A DNA stretch of 43,076 nt from Cyanobacteriota bacterium SRBZ.bins.94.201705. GTDB taxonomy: Bacteria; Cyanobacteriota; Cyanobacteriia; Cyanobacteriales; Cyanobacteriaceae. A model generated the notes under the pieces. It was not told where the DNA came from. It was given only the letters and a program-made list of their open reading frames with translations, and made no database searches. Position 1 is the first letter of the stretch. Each line of letters opens with the position of its first letter. Made by a program: the position numbers and the translations under genes. Positions 9,058 to 20,700 of the stretch are shown here, in pieces. The stretch lies in the NCBI GenBank assembly GCA_030549855.1, contig JAUQQP010000034.1:98171-141246 (forward strand), read 5' to 3'.

Positions 9058-12000
9058 TACTGGCGATGTAGTCCTGTATTGCCTTAACTTCCAGGGGTTG
9101 GGATTGGAGGGTGCGGATAGCCTCTACTGTGGCTTTTGCCCCGGCGATGGTAGTGATGATAGGGAGTTTGTAGTCTAGGGCACAACGACGGATTTTTCTG
9201 GCATCTGTCTGGGACTCCTCGCCACTGCTGGGGGTATTAATGATAAACTGGATTTGGTGGTTCTTAATCCAGTCGATAACGTGAGGCCTACCCTCGTGGA
9301 GTTTCAATACCAATTCTACATCTTTGAGGCCGTGCTCTAGGAGGGCTTTGCGGGTGCCGGCGGTAGCCACAATCTTAAAGCCCAATTCCTGTAGTTGTTT
9401 AGCCACCGGTACAATGGCCTCCTTGTCTCGGTCATTCATAGAAATAAACACAGTGCCCTTGGGGCTCATCCTTACACCGGCCGCCAATTCTGCCTTGGCG
9501 AAGGCTTTAGCGAAGTTTTCGTCGATACCCATCACTTCGCCAGTGCTACGCATTTCTGGGCCAAGGAGGGTGTCAGCACCAGGAAACTTATCGAAGGGCA
9601 ATACAGCTTCTTTCACTGCCACGTGGGGAGGGATAATTTCATGGTGGACATCCAAGTCGTCCAGGGTTTTGCCAGACATTACCAGGGCAGCCAGTTTAGC
9701 CAGTGGTCTTCCTGTAGCCTTGGACACATAGGGCACAGTGCGAGAAGCCCGGGGGTTAGCCTCCAACACGTAGACTGTATTATCTTGTACTGCAAATTGA
9801 ATGTTAATTAGGCCGACCACTTGGAGGGCTTGGGCTATTTTGACGGTGCTATTGCGGATTTCTGCTACTACCTTGTCGGGGAGGGTAGTATAGGGGATGG
9901 AACAGGCGGAGTCGCCGGAGTGGACACCAGCCTCCTCGATGTGTTCCATGATACCGCCAATAACTACTTTACCGGTGGCATCGGCGATAGCGTCCACATC
10001 TACCTCGATGGCGTTTTCCAGGAATTTGTCGATGAGGATAGGGTGGTCTGGTTCTACTTGTGTAGCATAATAGATGTATTGTTCTAATTCTTGGGAGTCG
10101 TAGACGATTTTCATTGCCCTTCCCCCCAAGACATAAGAGGGACGTACCACCACCGGATAGCCGATGCGATTGGCTACAATAAGGGCTTCTTCAAAGCTAC
10201 GGGCAATGCCATTGGGCGGTTGTTTGATGTTCAACTGTTCTAGTATTTTTTCAAATTTTTCCCTGTCTTCGGCAATATCGATGGCTTCAGGGGAAGTGCC
10301 CCAGATTTTTGTCTTGACGGTGATGTCTTTCCTTTGGAGGTATTTGGCCAGAGGTACAGCCAGTTTCAAAGGTGTTTGGCCGCCGAATTGAATGATAAGG
10401 CCGTCGGGATTTTCGGCCTCGATGATGTTGAGGACATCTTCCAAGGTGAGGGGTTCAAAATAGAGACGGTCACTGGTATCGTAGTCGGTGGAGACGGTTT
10501 CTGGGTTGGAGTTTACCATGATTGTCTCGTAGCCGGCGGCGGAAAGGGCAAAGACGGCGTGACAACAACAATAGTCGAATTCTATCCCCTGGCCGATGCG
10601 ATTGGGCCCGCCTCCTAGAATTATCACCTTTGGTTTGTAGTAGTGGGAGGGCTTCTCCGTTTGGGGGGGGTTTTCTGTTTCTCCCGTTTCGTAGGTAGAA
10701 TAGTAGTAGGGGGTATAGGCCTCAAATTCTGCGGCACAGGTATCTACACATTTATACACGGGGACTACTCCCAGGGATTGGCGATAGGCCCTCACTTCCT
10801 CCTCAGTGGTTTTGGTGGCAAAGGCAATTTGACGATCGCTGAATCCGTGTTGTTTAACAAAGCGCATTTGTTCAGCGGTAATTTGGTGGAGGGGGGTGCA
10901 TTTGAGGAATTTTTCTATTTCCACCAGCTGTTGCATTTTATCTAAAAACCAGGGGTCAATAGCCGTCAACTCGTGGATTTGTTCTACCGTCATCCCCAAC
11001 TTAAAAGCATGGTAAATACTGAAAATTCTTTCCGGATTGGGGGTGCGGAGATTGGCAGTGACCTGGGAGAGGGGTGGGATAGTTTCGTGGCGATCGCAGC
11101 CAAACCCGTCTCGTCCTATTTCCAAACCCCTTATGGCCTTTTGGAAGGATTCACAGAAGGTGCGGCCGATGGCCATTACTTCCCCTACAGACTTCATTTG
11201 GGTAGTCAAAACGGGTTGGGTGCCGGGAAATTTCTCGAAGGCGAAGCGGGGGATTTTAGTTACCACGTAGTCGATGGTAGGCTCGAAGGAGGCTGGTGTT
11301 TTCTTGGTAATGTCATTTTTTAGTTCATCCAGGGTATAACCTACGGCCAACTTAGCGGCAAATTTAGCAATAGGGAAGCCTGTAGCCTTAGAAGCCAGGG
11401 CAGAAGACCGAGATACACGAGGGTTCATTTCAATTACAATCACTTCTCCGTTGTCGGGGTTGACAGCAAACTGAATATTAGACCCTCCCGTTTCCACTCC
11501 TATCTCCCTGATGATGGCCTTAGCGTAGTCTCGAAGCCTTTGGTATTCCTTATCGGTGAGGGTTTGGGCGGGGGCGACGGTGATGGAGTCACCTGTATGT
11601 ATCCCCATGGGATCTACGTTTTCAATAGAGCAGATAATAACCACATTGTCGGCCAAGTCTCGCATTACCTCTAACTCGTATTCTTTCCAGCCGATGAGGG
11701 ACTTTTCGATGAGAATTTGGCTTACGGGGGAGGCTTCTAAACCCAACTTGGCCATTTCCTCAAATTCTTCTTGGTTATAGGCTATGCCACCCCCTGTACC
11801 TCCTAGGGTGAAGGCTGGGCGGATAATGAGGGGATATGAACCGATTTCTGCGGCTACTGCCTTAGCTTCTTCCACCGTGGTAGCAATGCCGGAGGGGCAA
11901 ACGGGCACACCGATACGCATCATAGCCTCTTTAAACAACTGTCTGTCTTCAGCCATTTTGATAGCGGAGAGTTTTGCCCCAATTAACTCTACCCCGTATT

Positions 12001-12328
12001 TACTCAAAACCCCAGATTCTGCCAAAGCCACCGCCGTATTCAAGGCCGTTTGTCCTCCCATGGTGGGCAGGAGGGCATCTGGCCTTTCCTTGGCAATTAT
12101 TTTTTCCACGAATTCTGGTAGTATAGGTTCTATGTAGGTCCGGTCTGCCATTTCCGGGTCTGTCATTATTGTAGCGGGGTTTGAGTTCACTAATACTACC
12201 TCATAACCCTCTTCCCTGAGGGCTTTACAGGCTTGGGTGCCGGAGTAGTCGAATTCGCATGCCTGTCCGATTACAATTGGACCTGACCCCAACAGGAGAA
12301 TTTTGCTAATATCGTTACGACGTGGCAT
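9038..12328 (-). CDS. carB: carbamoyl-phosphate synthase large subunit
   Basis: CarB (1096 aa) is the ammonia-using synthetase subunit that makes carbamoyl phosphate for arginine and pyrimidines, using two ATP. It begins with the expected [30 protein letters not shown]. The two ATP-grasp halves are visible as repeats: [13 protein letters not shown] with [18 protein letters not shown] in the first, and [13 protein letters not shown] with [18 protein letters not shown] in the second. An oligomerisation region lies between them. The last ~140 residues ([13 protein letters not shown]...[10 protein letters not shown]...) form the MGS-like allosteric domain. The small subunit carA is not in the window, as is common in cyanobacteria. 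It converges on glmU with a 20-bp overlap. Confidence 0.97.
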   Translation of the reverse strand: MPRRNDISKILLLGSGPIVIGQACEFDYSGTQACKALREEGYEVVLVNSNPATIMTDPEMADRTYIEPILPEFVEKIIAKERPDALLPTMGGQTALNTAVALAESGVLSKYGVELIGAKLSAIKMAEDRQLFKEAMMRIGVPVCPSGIATTVEEAKAVAAEIGSYPLIIRPAFTLGGTGGGIAYNQEEFEEMAKLGLEASPVSQILIEKSLIGWKEYELEVMRDLADNVVIICSIENVDPMGIHTGDSITVAPAQTLTDKEYQRLRDYAKAIIREIGVETGGSNIQFAVNPDNGEVIVIEMNPRVSRSSALASKATGFPIAKFAAKLAVGYTLDELKNDITKKTPASFEPTIDYVVTKIPRFAFEKFPGTQPVLTTQMKSVGEVMAIGRTFCESFQKAIRGLEIGRDGFGCDRHETIPPLSQVTANLRTPNPERIFSIYHAFKLGMTVEQIHELTAIDPWFLDKMQQLVEIEKFLKCTPLHQITAEQMRFVKQHGFSDRQIAFATKTTEEEVRAYRQSLGVVPVYKCVDTCAAEFEAYTPYYYSTYETGETENPPQTEKPSHYYKPKVIILGGGPNRIGQGIEFDYCCCHAVFALSAAGYETIMVNSNPETVSTDYDTSDRLYFEPLTLEDVLNIIEAENPDGLIIQFGGQTPLKLAVPLAKYLQRKDITVKTKIWGTSPEAIDIAEDREKFEKILEQLNIKQPPNGIARSFEEALIVANRIGYPVVVRPSYVLGGRAMKIVYDSQELEQYIYYATQVEPDHPILIDKFLENAIEVDVDAIADATGKVVIGGIMEHIEEAGVHSGDSACSIPYTTLPDKVVAEIRNSTVKIAQALQVVGLINIQFAVQDNTVYVLEANPRASRTVPYVSKATGRPLAKLAALVMSGKTLDDLDVHHEIIPPHVAVKEAVLPFDKFPGADTLLGPEMRSTGEVMGIDENFAKAFAKAELAAGVRMSPKGTVFISMNDRDKEAIVPVAKQLQELGFKIVATAGTRKALLEHGLKDVELVLKLHEGRPHVIDWIKNHQIQFIINTPSSGEESQTDARKIRRCALDYKLPIITTIAGAKATVEAIRTLQSQPLEVKAIQDYIASITYPRP

Positions 12329-12471
12329 ACTCTCTATCTGCCCTTACGGTCTTCTGTTCTATACACCAATCCCGATCATTGTAATCCACAAGGACCAATA
12401 TTTTCCCCTCCCGTCAAGATTTGCTCACCTGTAGCTGGTATACTTGGTAATCATTGTGTCAGGGAGGGACT

Positions 12472-13017
12472 ATGTTACGGCGAATTCCCCTTGCCACCAG
12501 TGCCTTGGTGTTAGGTTTAGGTTTAAGTGCTTTAGGTATTATTGCCTATATCACAGACAATCCCACCTTGAATCTGGCAGGTTTTTTTTATGGGATACCG
12601 TTGGTGTTGATAGGGTTAGCGTTAAAGACAGCAGAATTAAAACCCATCCCTAGCTTGCCCACCTCAGAAGAGGTAGTAGCCTTGAGGAAGAAAAAAGCCA
12701 CCCCCACGCTGCAAAAACTGCTACGGGATGTAACCAGTTATCGTTACGGGCAGGAGGCGCATTTGGAAGAGGCCTTGAAAAAACTGGGGTTGAGCCCTTC
12801 CCCCGCCAAGAGGCCGGTTTTAACGAAAATAGAAGAGAGGGAGGTAGAAGGGAATTATGCCCTTATTCTCTACTTCCATTCTCCCTTTATTTCCCTTGAC
12901 GGGTGGTTAGACAAACGGGAGAAAATAGCAAAATTTTTTGGCCCTGGTATTACAGTATCTATTACGCCGGGGGCCACAGAGGAGGAAATCAAAGTAGGTC
13001 TGATCACTACCCAGTAG
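12472..13017 (+). CDS. DUF2854 membrane-associated protein
   Basis: A 181-aa protein of the DUF2854 family, found in cyanobacteria and plants. Two adjacent hydrophobic helices fill residues ~7-50 (ATSALVLGLGLSALGIIAYI and LAGFFYGIPLVLIGLAL), followed by a soluble domain that includes DVTSYRYGQEAHLEEALKKLGLSP. I chose the ATG at 12472 because an AGGGAGGG ribosome binding site lies just before it; a TTG 18 bases upstream is less likely. It is divergent from carB and convergent with the VWA gene, with 8 bp between the two stop codons. No biochemical role is established. Confidence 0.85.
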   Translation: MLRRIPLATSALVLGLGLSALGIIAYITDNPTLNLAGFFYGIPLVLIGLALKTAELKPIPSLPTSEEVVALRKKKATPTLQKLLRDVTSYRYGQEAHLEEALKKLGLSPSPAKRPVLTKIEEREVEGNYALILYFHSPFISLDGWLDKREKIAKFFGPGITVSITPGATEEEIKVGLITTQ

Positions 13018-13025
13018 GGGCAAGA

Positions 13026-13643
13026 CTAGTCGATGACGGCGTTTAAGAGGACATCAGTGAGACTCATCTTCTCTAACTGGTCTACCGTCACTGTGTCCAC
13101 AATATCATATTTAGCCCCCGCCTGTTGTAATTTGTCGTCTAAGGCCTTAAAATACTCCCGGGCCCTAGGATTTTTTCCCACTTGAATGAAGGAAATTCCC
13201 AACTCCTCCTCTCGCTGGATTTTATTGGTGGCCTCTATAATTAGGCGCATAATTTCCTTAGGTTCATTGGGGACATCATCGGTTATAATTAGAATGGTCT
13301 CGCCGTTTTTCTTGGCCTTTCCCAGGGCTTTGCGTTGGAAATAATTATCTAGGGCATCGGCGAGGGCACTTTTCAAATCGGATGGCCCCATGGGCTGGTG
13401 TTGGGCGAAAATTTCCCTCACCTTGTCTGCCTTTACATTGTCGTAACGTCTAAAACGGCCAGCAAACAGATACACCGTGATGCCGTCTCCGTCTAACTCC
13501 TCACATTTTTTGGCCAAAGCCAAGGTTGACTCTTCTGCTATTTGCCAACGGGTTTTGCCGCTGCCATCATCTTGGCTGAGACTGCCACTTTTGTCGATGA
13601 TTATAGTATAGTCTCGGTCTCTGACAATGGACTCTATATTCAT
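13026..13643 (-). CDS. von Willebrand factor A domain protein
   Basis: A 205-aa protein made almost entirely of one VWA domain. The metal-ion-dependent adhesion site is present: DKSGS (17-21) matches DxSxS, a Ser at 88 (GPSDL) stands where Thr is usual, and the TDD at 121-123 supplies the third loop. No signal peptide or membrane helix is visible, so it should be cytoplasmic. VWA proteins of this size in cyanobacteria often lie beside related VWA or TerD-like genes, but here the gene stands alone. The ligand is unknown. It is convergent with the DUF2854 gene. Confidence 0.85.
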   Translation of the reverse strand: MNIESIVRDRDYTIIIDKSGSLSQDDGSGKTRWQIAEESTLALAKKCEELDGDGITVYLFAGRFRRYDNVKADKVREIFAQHQPMGPSDLKSALADALDNYFQRKALGKAKKNGETILIITDDVPNEPKEIMRLIIEATNKIQREEELGISFIQVGKNPRAREYFKALDDKLQQAGAKYDIVDTVTVDQLEKMSLTDVLLNAVID

Positions 13644-13791
13644 GGGTCTTATTTGATTGCCTTTATCATGAATGATAGCCAGAAAAAAGGGGCCAATTGT
13701 AAATTATTTTTGCGACCTTTCTCATAAATTAGCCCCTTGAGCTACAACAGACTTAAAGAGTACATTTACAGATTGTAAGGGTTTTTTGAGT

Positions 13792-14100
13792 ATGGAAAAT
13801 AAGCAAAAATACCGGGTGGTGTGCACCTTAAAATTCGGGGATATTTACGGTCAAATAATAGTGTGGCTAGGAGTAATTTTTGTGAGTTTGGCCAGCAGTT
13901 TAGCGTTGTGGAGTAGTACCAGGCAGATATATGCTTTTGCAACTATTGGCATTATTCTGGTATTGTCACTGCCGTTTCTGTTATTCGCCTTTGTAACAAC
14001 CCTGTTTAACCATATTGAATTTGTGCCAGTGGAGGAGACAGAAACGAGAAAATCGGCGGTTGGGGCAAAAATAAGTAAACCGATGGAGGCAAATGCCTGA
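13792..14100 (+). CDS. small two-helix membrane protein, unknown function
   Basis: A 103-aa protein with a basic N-terminus, two hydrophobic segments (about residues 18-40 and 48-72) and a polar tail rich in Glu and Lys. I chose the ATG at 13792 over a TTG six bases upstream because GTAAGG lies at a suitable distance before it. It resembles conserved hypothetical cyanobacterial membrane proteins, but I do not recognise a named family. It is convergent with dapB; the 83 bp between them contain an 8-base inverted repeat (AGGGGGGC / GCCCCCCT) that could act as a shared transcription end. Confidence 0.6.
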   Translation: MENKQKYRVVCTLKFGDIYGQIIVWLGVIFVSLASSLALWSSTRQIYAFATIGIILVLSLPFLLFAFVTTLFNHIEFVPVEETETRKSAVGAKISKPMEANA

Positions 14101-14183
14101 TGAAAGGGGGGCCTATTCCCGGTGGGGGGGAGGGAGAAAACAAAGGAATGGATACTTTGTATTTACCAATTGCCCCCCTGTGG

Positions 14184-15011
14184 CTAAAGAATCTTCTCCA
14201 AGCCGTAGACTAGGGATTTGAGGGTAGTAACCTTGCGGATGGCCAGAAGGACGCCTGGCATGTAACAGGAGCGATCAGTGGCATCATGACGGAGGGTATA
14301 GATTTGGCCTGGGGCGCCAAAGATAATCTCCTGGTGGGCTATCAATCCGGGGAGACGCACACTGTGAATGCGAATATTGTCACCACAGACACCACCTCTG
14401 ACGCCAGGTATGTTTTCCTTTTCTTCCACCTGTTGGGGGTTATAGGTTTTACCTAAGGAGGACAACATTTCTGCGGTTTTGATGGCGGTGCCACTGGGGG
14501 CGTCAGCTTTTTGATTATGGTGTAATTCAATTATCTCTACATGGTCAAAGTACTGGGCGGCGGCAATAGCAGCCTGTTGCATCAACACCATGCCAATGGA
14601 GAAGTTAGGGACAATCAAGACGCCGGTGGAGGCCTTTTCGGCGAATTCTGCCAATTCTTGGATTTGTTCAGCCGTTAAGCCGGTGGTGCCCACTACAGGG
14701 CGGATGCCGTAGGCGATGGCAGTGCGGACATTTTCATAGACACTGTCGGGGTGGGTGAAGTCCACCATTACCCCTTGAGTTTTGTACTGGGTAGCCAGGA
14801 CTAATACACTTTGCAAATCGTTGACGATGGGGATTTCCAGGGGGCCACAGCCGGCCACTTCTCCCACATCCTTGCCCAACACCTCGGGATTGCGATCTAC
14901 TGCCCCCACCAACATCATATCTTCCGCCTTGGCGACGGCCTTAATCACTTCCCTTCCCATTTTGCCGGCGGCGCCGTTAACTACTACTGGTATGGCATTT
15001 TCTCTTTCCAT
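14184..15011 (-). CDS. dapB: 4-hydroxy-tetrahydrodipicolinate reductase
   Basis: DapB reduces the dihydrodipicolinate precursor with NAD(P)H in the diaminopimelate/lysine pathway. The Rossmann motif NGAAGKMGR is at 12-20. The catalytic and substrate-binding region [16 protein letters not shown] is at 161-176, with the His pair 164/165, Lys168 and the SGTA loop. The C-terminus ([16 protein letters not shown]) is typical. Length is 275 aa, normal for cyanobacteria. GAGGG precedes the start. It lies 92 bp downstream of glgA on the same strand; a 15-base direct repeat lies between them. Confidence 0.96.
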   Translation of the reverse strand: MERENAIPVVVNGAAGKMGREVIKAVAKAEDMMLVGAVDRNPEVLGKDVGEVAGCGPLEIPIVNDLQSVLVLATQYKTQGVMVDFTHPDSVYENVRTAIAYGIRPVVGTTGLTAEQIQELAEFAEKASTGVLIVPNFSIGMVLMQQAAIAAAQYFDHVEIIELHHNQKADAPSGTAIKTAEMLSSLGKTYNPQQVEEKENIPGVRGGVCGDNIRIHSVRLPGLIAHQEIIFGAPGQIYTLRHDATDRSCYMPGVLLAIRKVTTLKSLVYGLEKIL

Positions 15012-15067
15012 GACTTTTAACCCTCGCTTTTGTAATATTTTAGTTTACCATAAAAATACCAACCCCA

Positions 15068-15102
15068 GGCACAAGACCCACCAGGTAGGCACAAGACCCA
15101 CC
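15068..15102. repeat. 15-bp direct repeat between glgA and dapB
   Basis: The sequence GGCACAAGACCCACC occurs at 15068-15082 and again at 15088-15102, a 20-bp period, directly after the glgA stop codon. It may be a slippage product; no function is evident. Confidence 0.7.
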
Positions 15103-15103
15103 T

Positions 15104-16636
15104 CTACTTTTGGGGGGTTTGGGTGGGGGATGGGGGTGTTGGAGGTGCTGGTGGTGGGGGCTCCTTATGACGGATTTTTTCGTATACTGCTAGGTATTGT
15201 TCGGCAGGACGACGCCAGGAGTAGTCATAACGCATGCCCTGTTTTTGTAATTTGCGGAACTCTTCTGGGTAGTAGTGCCAAAGGCCAATAGCCCTTTCTA
15301 GGGCGGATTCCAGGGCTGGAGGGTCATTATGGTAGAATACATAGCCATTTCTTTTTTCCGGGGGATGGGTTTGGTCATAGTCCTTGTCAAAGACGGTGTC
15401 TACTAGGCCTCCCACCCCTCGTACTACTGGTACTGTACCGTAGCGCAGCCCGATCATTTGAGTCAAGCCGCAGGGTTCAAAGTTGCTGGGGACGATGATA
15501 ATATCAGCCCCGGCGTAGATCAGATGGGCCAATTCCTCATTGAAGGACAACTCTAGGTGACAGTCGGGGTTGTTATTGAGATGGTGTTTTTCATGCCAGA
15601 AACGGTTGGCAATGGCCTGGCCGGTGGGGACTCCCAGCAAAACAAATTGAGCGTTACGGCGCAAGGAGTAGTATATAGCGTGGTGTACCAAGTCTACACC
15701 TTTTTGTTGGTCCAGTCTGCCGATGTAGGCTACAATGGGTTTGTTTTCGTGTCTAAGCCAGAGACGTTCTCTTAATGCCTTTCGGTTTTTACTCTTGCCG
15801 CTCAGGTCGTCTACACTGTAGTGGAAGGGGATATGGGGGTCAGTTTCCGGATTCCAGACTTGATAGTCAATACCGTTGAGGATGCCACTAAATTTGTTCT
15901 GGTGGATGTGAAGGGTATGGCCTAAACCATAACTGACATCGGTGAAACGGGCTTCCCAGGCGTGGTGGGGGGAGACTGTATTAACGTGATTGGAGTATAC
16001 TATGCCCCCTTTCATGATATTTAAACCGAAGGGGTTGAAGTTGTCTCGGAGACGGTCATAACTAAAGAAGTAGGCTTCATTGTTTAGACGGGTTGCCCAG
16101 AGGATGTCTTTGCCTGCCAATCCCTGGTGTTTAAAGTTGTGGATAGTATAACAAACCCTCTGATTGCCCATCCCCAGCCATTTATACTGTTCAAACAGCA
16201 TCACTGGCACTAATCCCGTTTGCCAGTCATGACAGTGGATGACATCTGGCCTTTTATTGGTGACTAACAGGAATTCCAATGCCGCCTTGGAGAAGAAGGT
16301 GAAACGCATGTAGTCGTCGTTGTGGCCATAGACACATCCCCGGTTGAAGAAATTATCGTGGGAATGGGGTTGGATGAAGAAACATTGTACTCCGTGTACC
16401 CAGCCACAATAAACAGAAGTATGGATAGTCCCACCATACCAGGGTACATGCAGGTGTTCATAGGCCATGTGGAGATTCCAGATTTGGTCATATCGCATGC
16501 AGTCATACATCGGTACTATTACTTCTACTGCATGGCCCCGGAGTTGAAGTTCTTTGCTTAAGCCATATACTACATCCCCAAGCCCCCCGGCCTTGATGGC
16601 TGGAGCGCATTCTGACGCTATTTGTACAATATACAT
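15104..16636 (-). CDS. glgA: glycogen synthase (GlgA2-type)
   Basis: This ADP-glucose-dependent alpha-1,4-glucosyltransferase (510 aa) extends glycogen. The N-terminus MYIVQIASECAPAIKAGGLGDVVYGL carries the KxGGLGDV motif (15-22) that binds ADP-glucose. The C-terminal GT5 signature is in the region LIYAGADIIIVPSNFEPCGLTQMIGLRYGTVPVVRGVGGLVDTV, with the EPCG-type catalytic Glu. The sequence looks like the cyanobacterial second isoform (Synechocystis sll1393 class) more than GlgA1, judging by the start MYIVQIASECAP and the inserts; this is from memory. The last 20 residues are proline-rich (PPPPAPPTPPSP) and unconserved. The gene is not near other glg genes. Confidence 0.93.
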   Translation of the reverse strand: MYIVQIASECAPAIKAGGLGDVVYGLSKELQLRGHAVEVIVPMYDCMRYDQIWNLHMAYEHLHVPWYGGTIHTSVYCGWVHGVQCFFIQPHSHDNFFNRGCVYGHNDDYMRFTFFSKAALEFLLVTNKRPDVIHCHDWQTGLVPVMLFEQYKWLGMGNQRVCYTIHNFKHQGLAGKDILWATRLNNEAYFFSYDRLRDNFNPFGLNIMKGGIVYSNHVNTVSPHHAWEARFTDVSYGLGHTLHIHQNKFSGILNGIDYQVWNPETDPHIPFHYSVDDLSGKSKNRKALRERLWLRHENKPIVAYIGRLDQQKGVDLVHHAIYYSLRRNAQFVLLGVPTGQAIANRFWHEKHHLNNNPDCHLELSFNEELAHLIYAGADIIIVPSNFEPCGLTQMIGLRYGTVPVVRGVGGLVDTVFDKDYDQTHPPEKRNGYVFYHNDPPALESALERAIGLWHYYPEEFRKLQKQGMRYDYSWRRPAEQYLAVYEKIRHKEPPPPAPPTPPSPTQTPQK

Positions 16637-16828
16637 AAAAGGCCGTTTCCCCTTCCTGTCCTGTTGGTGAGGGGAGGGACAAGCCCTTTCCCCTCCATTG
16701 TTGATTTCTGTTATACCAGAGTTTAGTCTTTTTGTAAATCAATTAACCGTCTGTGCTGCCCGCCTTTTCCTGGCAAGACATTGCTATATTATCCTTGTTT
16801 AGCCGAAGAGAAAAATAGGTGGGAAAAC

Positions 16829-17581
16829 ATGAATCCGAGTTTAAAAGTAGGGGATTTTGTGGTAACGCCAGAGAATATCTTTGCAGTTTTAGCGGAAAAA
16901 CAGATGATTGCCCCCTTAGCTAGGGAGATTATAATAGACCAAGCCATTGCTTCTATTCCTTGCAGCCAGGAGGAGATTGCCACAGCAGAAAGACAGTTTT
17001 TCCAGCAGATAGGAATCAACCCCCAAGACAAACAACAGATAAAAACCTGGTTGGAGAAGAACTTTTTAACAAGGGAACAATTAACAGAGAGAATCCTAAG
17101 GCCAATTAGACTGGAAAAATTTAAGGAACAAACCTGGGGTCAACAGGTAGAATCATATTATCTAAAGCGGAAAAGCCAATTGGACAGAGTGGTATATTCC
17201 CTAATCCGCACCAAAAATCCCGGACTGGCCCAGGAGTTATATTTCCGTCTCTGCGAGGGGGAAGAAGACTTTGCCCGGCTGGCAAGACAGTATTCCCAAG
17301 GGCCAGAGGCGGAGACTGGGGGGTTAATAGGGCCTGTAGAATTAAGTGTACCCCATCCGGACTTAGTCCAAAAACTGGTCACCGCACAGCCAGGCAAGAT
17401 TTTGCCTCCTACTCGTATTGCCGATTGGATTGTCATTTTACGTCTGGAGAGGTATATTAGTGTACCTCTAGACGACAATCTCCGGCGAAAACTGTTAGAC
17501 GAGTTGTTCGACCAGTGGTTAAACGAGCAAATTCGAACAGTTGTTCAGTTTAATCTTCCTGGCTTCCAGGTGGTGGTATGA
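16829..17581 (+). CDS. parvulin-type peptidylprolyl isomerase, cytoplasmic
   Basis: A 250-aa protein with an alpha-helical N-terminal half (SurA/PrsA-like chaperone arm) and a degenerate rotamase domain near residues 135-215 (EEDFARLARQYSQGPEAETGGLIGPVEL, then PGKILPPTRIADWIVILRLE). There is no signal peptide, so unlike PrsA or SurA it should act inside the cell. The ATG at 16829 is chosen because the alternative TTG upstream adds 16 unconserved residues. The next gene, 122 bp on, is a type I secretion-like ABC transporter; in other cyanobacteria such parvulins also accompany HlyB-like exporters, so a role in holding or presenting the exported protein is a reasonable inference. Confidence 0.8.
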   Translation: MNPSLKVGDFVVTPENIFAVLAEKQMIAPLAREIIIDQAIASIPCSQEEIATAERQFFQQIGINPQDKQQIKTWLEKNFLTREQLTERILRPIRLEKFKEQTWGQQVESYYLKRKSQLDRVVYSLIRTKNPGLAQELYFRLCEGEEDFARLARQYSQGPEAETGGLIGPVELSVPHPDLVQKLVTAQPGKILPPTRIADWIVILRLERYISVPLDDNLRRKLLDELFDQWLNEQIRTVVQFNLPGFQVVV

Positions 17582-17703
17582 GGCGGACAAGTCTATTAAC
17601 AAATATTGTGGCCCGAGGAGGTCATTAAAATTTCAGGGTATCCTGTATTCTTATTAAGACAGGTGTAAGGGGCCTGTACATGTCGGTAGGGTAAAACAGA
17701 ATT

Positions 17704-20700
17704 ATGGTTTACACAGTAGATACAGTAATGGGATTCCTTTCCCAGATTGAGCCCTTTAAGAGATTATCAGCGGTTGTCCTGGAGGAGATTGCTAGACAGT
17801 GTCAACCTCTGAAATACGAGATAGGGCAGATTATAGTAGTAAAAGACAAAATACCCCCCTATGTAGCCATTGTTTACGAAGGGGAGGCCCGTTGTATAGG
17901 TTATGATCCGGGCAACGGCCAGCCGGTGAGCATCCAAAAGGTGGGCAAGGGTGCTATTATTGGCTGGGAGAATCTAGTGCGGCAGGTGTATTCTGAAACC
18001 GCTATTGCTTCTACCCCCTTAATAGCCCTAACCATTAACAGAGACAAATTTTTAGAAATACTCCGTCTTCATCCTCCGGTAAAGGAATACTTCCAGGGTA
18101 TTGCAGGTGTAACAGAGGTTTTTGAACTCCTCAGCCTTCAGTCCAGTAAAAGGGCCATTGCTTTTTTGGAGATTAAGAATATCACCAAGGAGGCTTTGTC
18201 TAAGAGTCAGGTAGTACATCTGGCGGCGGGCAAAAACCGACAACTACCCCCGCCACCGGAAGGGCAGGTATGGGTATTGAGTAGTGGACAGGTGGAGGGC
18301 AAAAGTGTGGGGGAGGTTATTGAGCCTAGGGAGAGTATTTCTCTGGCCAGTGAATGTCGTTTCATCTCCCTTCCTAACATTGACCTTATTGCTTCCAACT
18401 TTTCCATAGCCTCTGAAACCGAGATAGAGACTGCTGCTTCCGCCTCCGTCAACACCACCAACCCTACAGTTACAACAGAAGAGGACATTCCCCAAGCTAA
18501 AGAAGAGGAAATCCTGAGGGGGGGAGAGGAAGGACTAGCCCCTAGGCGCATATCCAAGAAAAAATATCCCTTTGAGGCAGGCAGGGGGCAGGTGGAGATT
18601 GGCCTGGCCTGTATGCGTATGTTAGGCAAATACTACAAGATACCCTTTCGGGGGGAGGTATTACAGAGGATTATAAAAGAACAGGTTGAGAGGAACAAGA
18701 AGTTATCTTTAGAGGTATGTGGGGCCATTTGTGAGTTGATGGGGTTAAACGCCCAGTTGATTCAATTGCCTGCCGGTGCTATTAGCAAGTTGGAGGGGCC
18801 GTTTTTAACCCTGCTTTCCGATTCTTTGGTGGTGGTATACGAGGCCAATGATAAGTCTTGCATAGTAGCAGATCCAACCCTGAGGGGATTAAGGGAATTC
18901 AAGACATTGGACTTTTTGCGCCGGTGGGGAGACAGGGGCAAGGTATTACTGTTAAAGAAGACAAAAGAAACCCCTCAACAGAAATTTGGGTTAAGTTGGT
19001 TCATCCCGGCCATTATCAAATACAAGTGGACTCTGCTGGAAGTATTTGTTTCCTCCTTCTTTGTGCAACTGTTTGCCCTAGCCAACCCCCTGATGGTGCA
19101 GGTGATAATTGACAAGGTGCTAGTGCAAAACAGTCCAGATACCCTTCACGTGTTGGGCGTATTTTTGCTGGTTTTAGGCATTTTTGAGGCCTTGTTGAGC
19201 ACCATCCGCACCTATTCCTTTGTAGACACCACCAATCGCATTGACATGGCCTTGGGCTCAGAAATAATAGACCACCTGCTGCGACTGCCCCTGAGATACT
19301 TTGAGAGACGGCCTGTGGGGGAATTAGCCACTCGCATTAACGAATTGGAGAATATTCGCTCCTTCATGACGGGTACAGCCCTTACCGTGGTGCTCGACGC
19401 CGTATTCTCTGTAATTTACATCGTAGTGATGTTCATTTACAGTCCTTTCTTGTCGTTAGTAGCACTAAGTACTATTCCAATATTTGTGATTCTAGCCCTA
19501 GTGTTTTCGCCACTTATCCGTCGTCAGTTGCGGGCAAGGGCCGAAAGAAATGCTCAAACCCAGGCGCATCTAGTGGAGATAATTTCCGGGATTCAGACAG
19601 TAAAAGCCCAGAATATAGAATTGAAGGCCCGTTGGGAGTGGCAGGAGCGTTATGCCAGGTATGTGGGCACTGGCTTTAAAACCGTCATAACCCAAACCAT
19701 TGCCGGTGCCACCAGTAACTTTCTCAATAAGCTATCACAACTGTTGGTGTTGTGGGTTGGTGCTTATCTGGTGTTGGAGGGGAAACTTACCCTGGGGCAG
19801 TTGATAGCTTTTCGTATTATAGCCGGCTACGTAACTTCACCCATTCTGCGGTTGGCGCAACTGTGGCAGAATTTCCAAGAGATTGGTCTATCCCTGGAAA
19901 GACTGGCAGACATAGTAGATCATCCCGAGGAGGGGGAACAAGACAGGGACAACATCCCCATGCCTCCCATCAAAGGGCACATCAAGTACGAGAATGTGTG
20001 TTTTCGGTTTAAGCCCAATGGCCCTCTGCAGTTGAACAATGTCACCATAGAGATTCCGGCGGGCACCTTTGTGGGCATTGTAGGGGAGAGTGGGGCTGGC
20101 AAAAGCACCTTTACCAAACTCCTTGCCCGTCTATATGAGCCCGAATCCGGACGCATTCTCATTGACGGCTATGACATCAACCGGGTAGAATTGTACTCTC
20201 TGCGGCGTCAGATTGGGGTGGTACCTCAAGAGAGCCTCCTTTTCGACGGTACTATTTTTGAAAACATAGCCCTTACAAACCCTTCAGCCACGGCAGAGGA
20301 AGTAATCAGGGCTGCCCAGATTGCCGTTGCCCATGAGTTCATCATGAGTCTACCCAACGGTTACAACACCAGGGTTGGGGAGAGGGGGGCGGCCCTTTCC
20401 GGCGGCCAGCGACAGAGAATTGCCATTGCCCGGTCAGTATTACAAAACCCCCGTCTGCTAATCCTTGACGAGGCCACCAGCGCCTTAGACTACAACACCG
20501 AAGCGCAAGTTTGTGAAAACCTGATTCACTTCTTCAAGGGGCGTACTGTGCTTTTTATCACCCACCGTCTGGCCACTGTCAGAAACGCCGCTCTCATTAT
20601 TCTAATGCACAACGGCATCATTGCCGAGAAAGGCACCCATGAGGAACTGATGGCACTAAGGGGGCGCTACTTCCACCTTTACCAACAACAACAGAGACAC

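Noticed and set aside
12454-12471. TTG start 18 bp upstream for the DUF2854 gene
   Set aside because: The AGGGAGGG ribosome binding site lies downstream of it and directly before the ATG at 12472.
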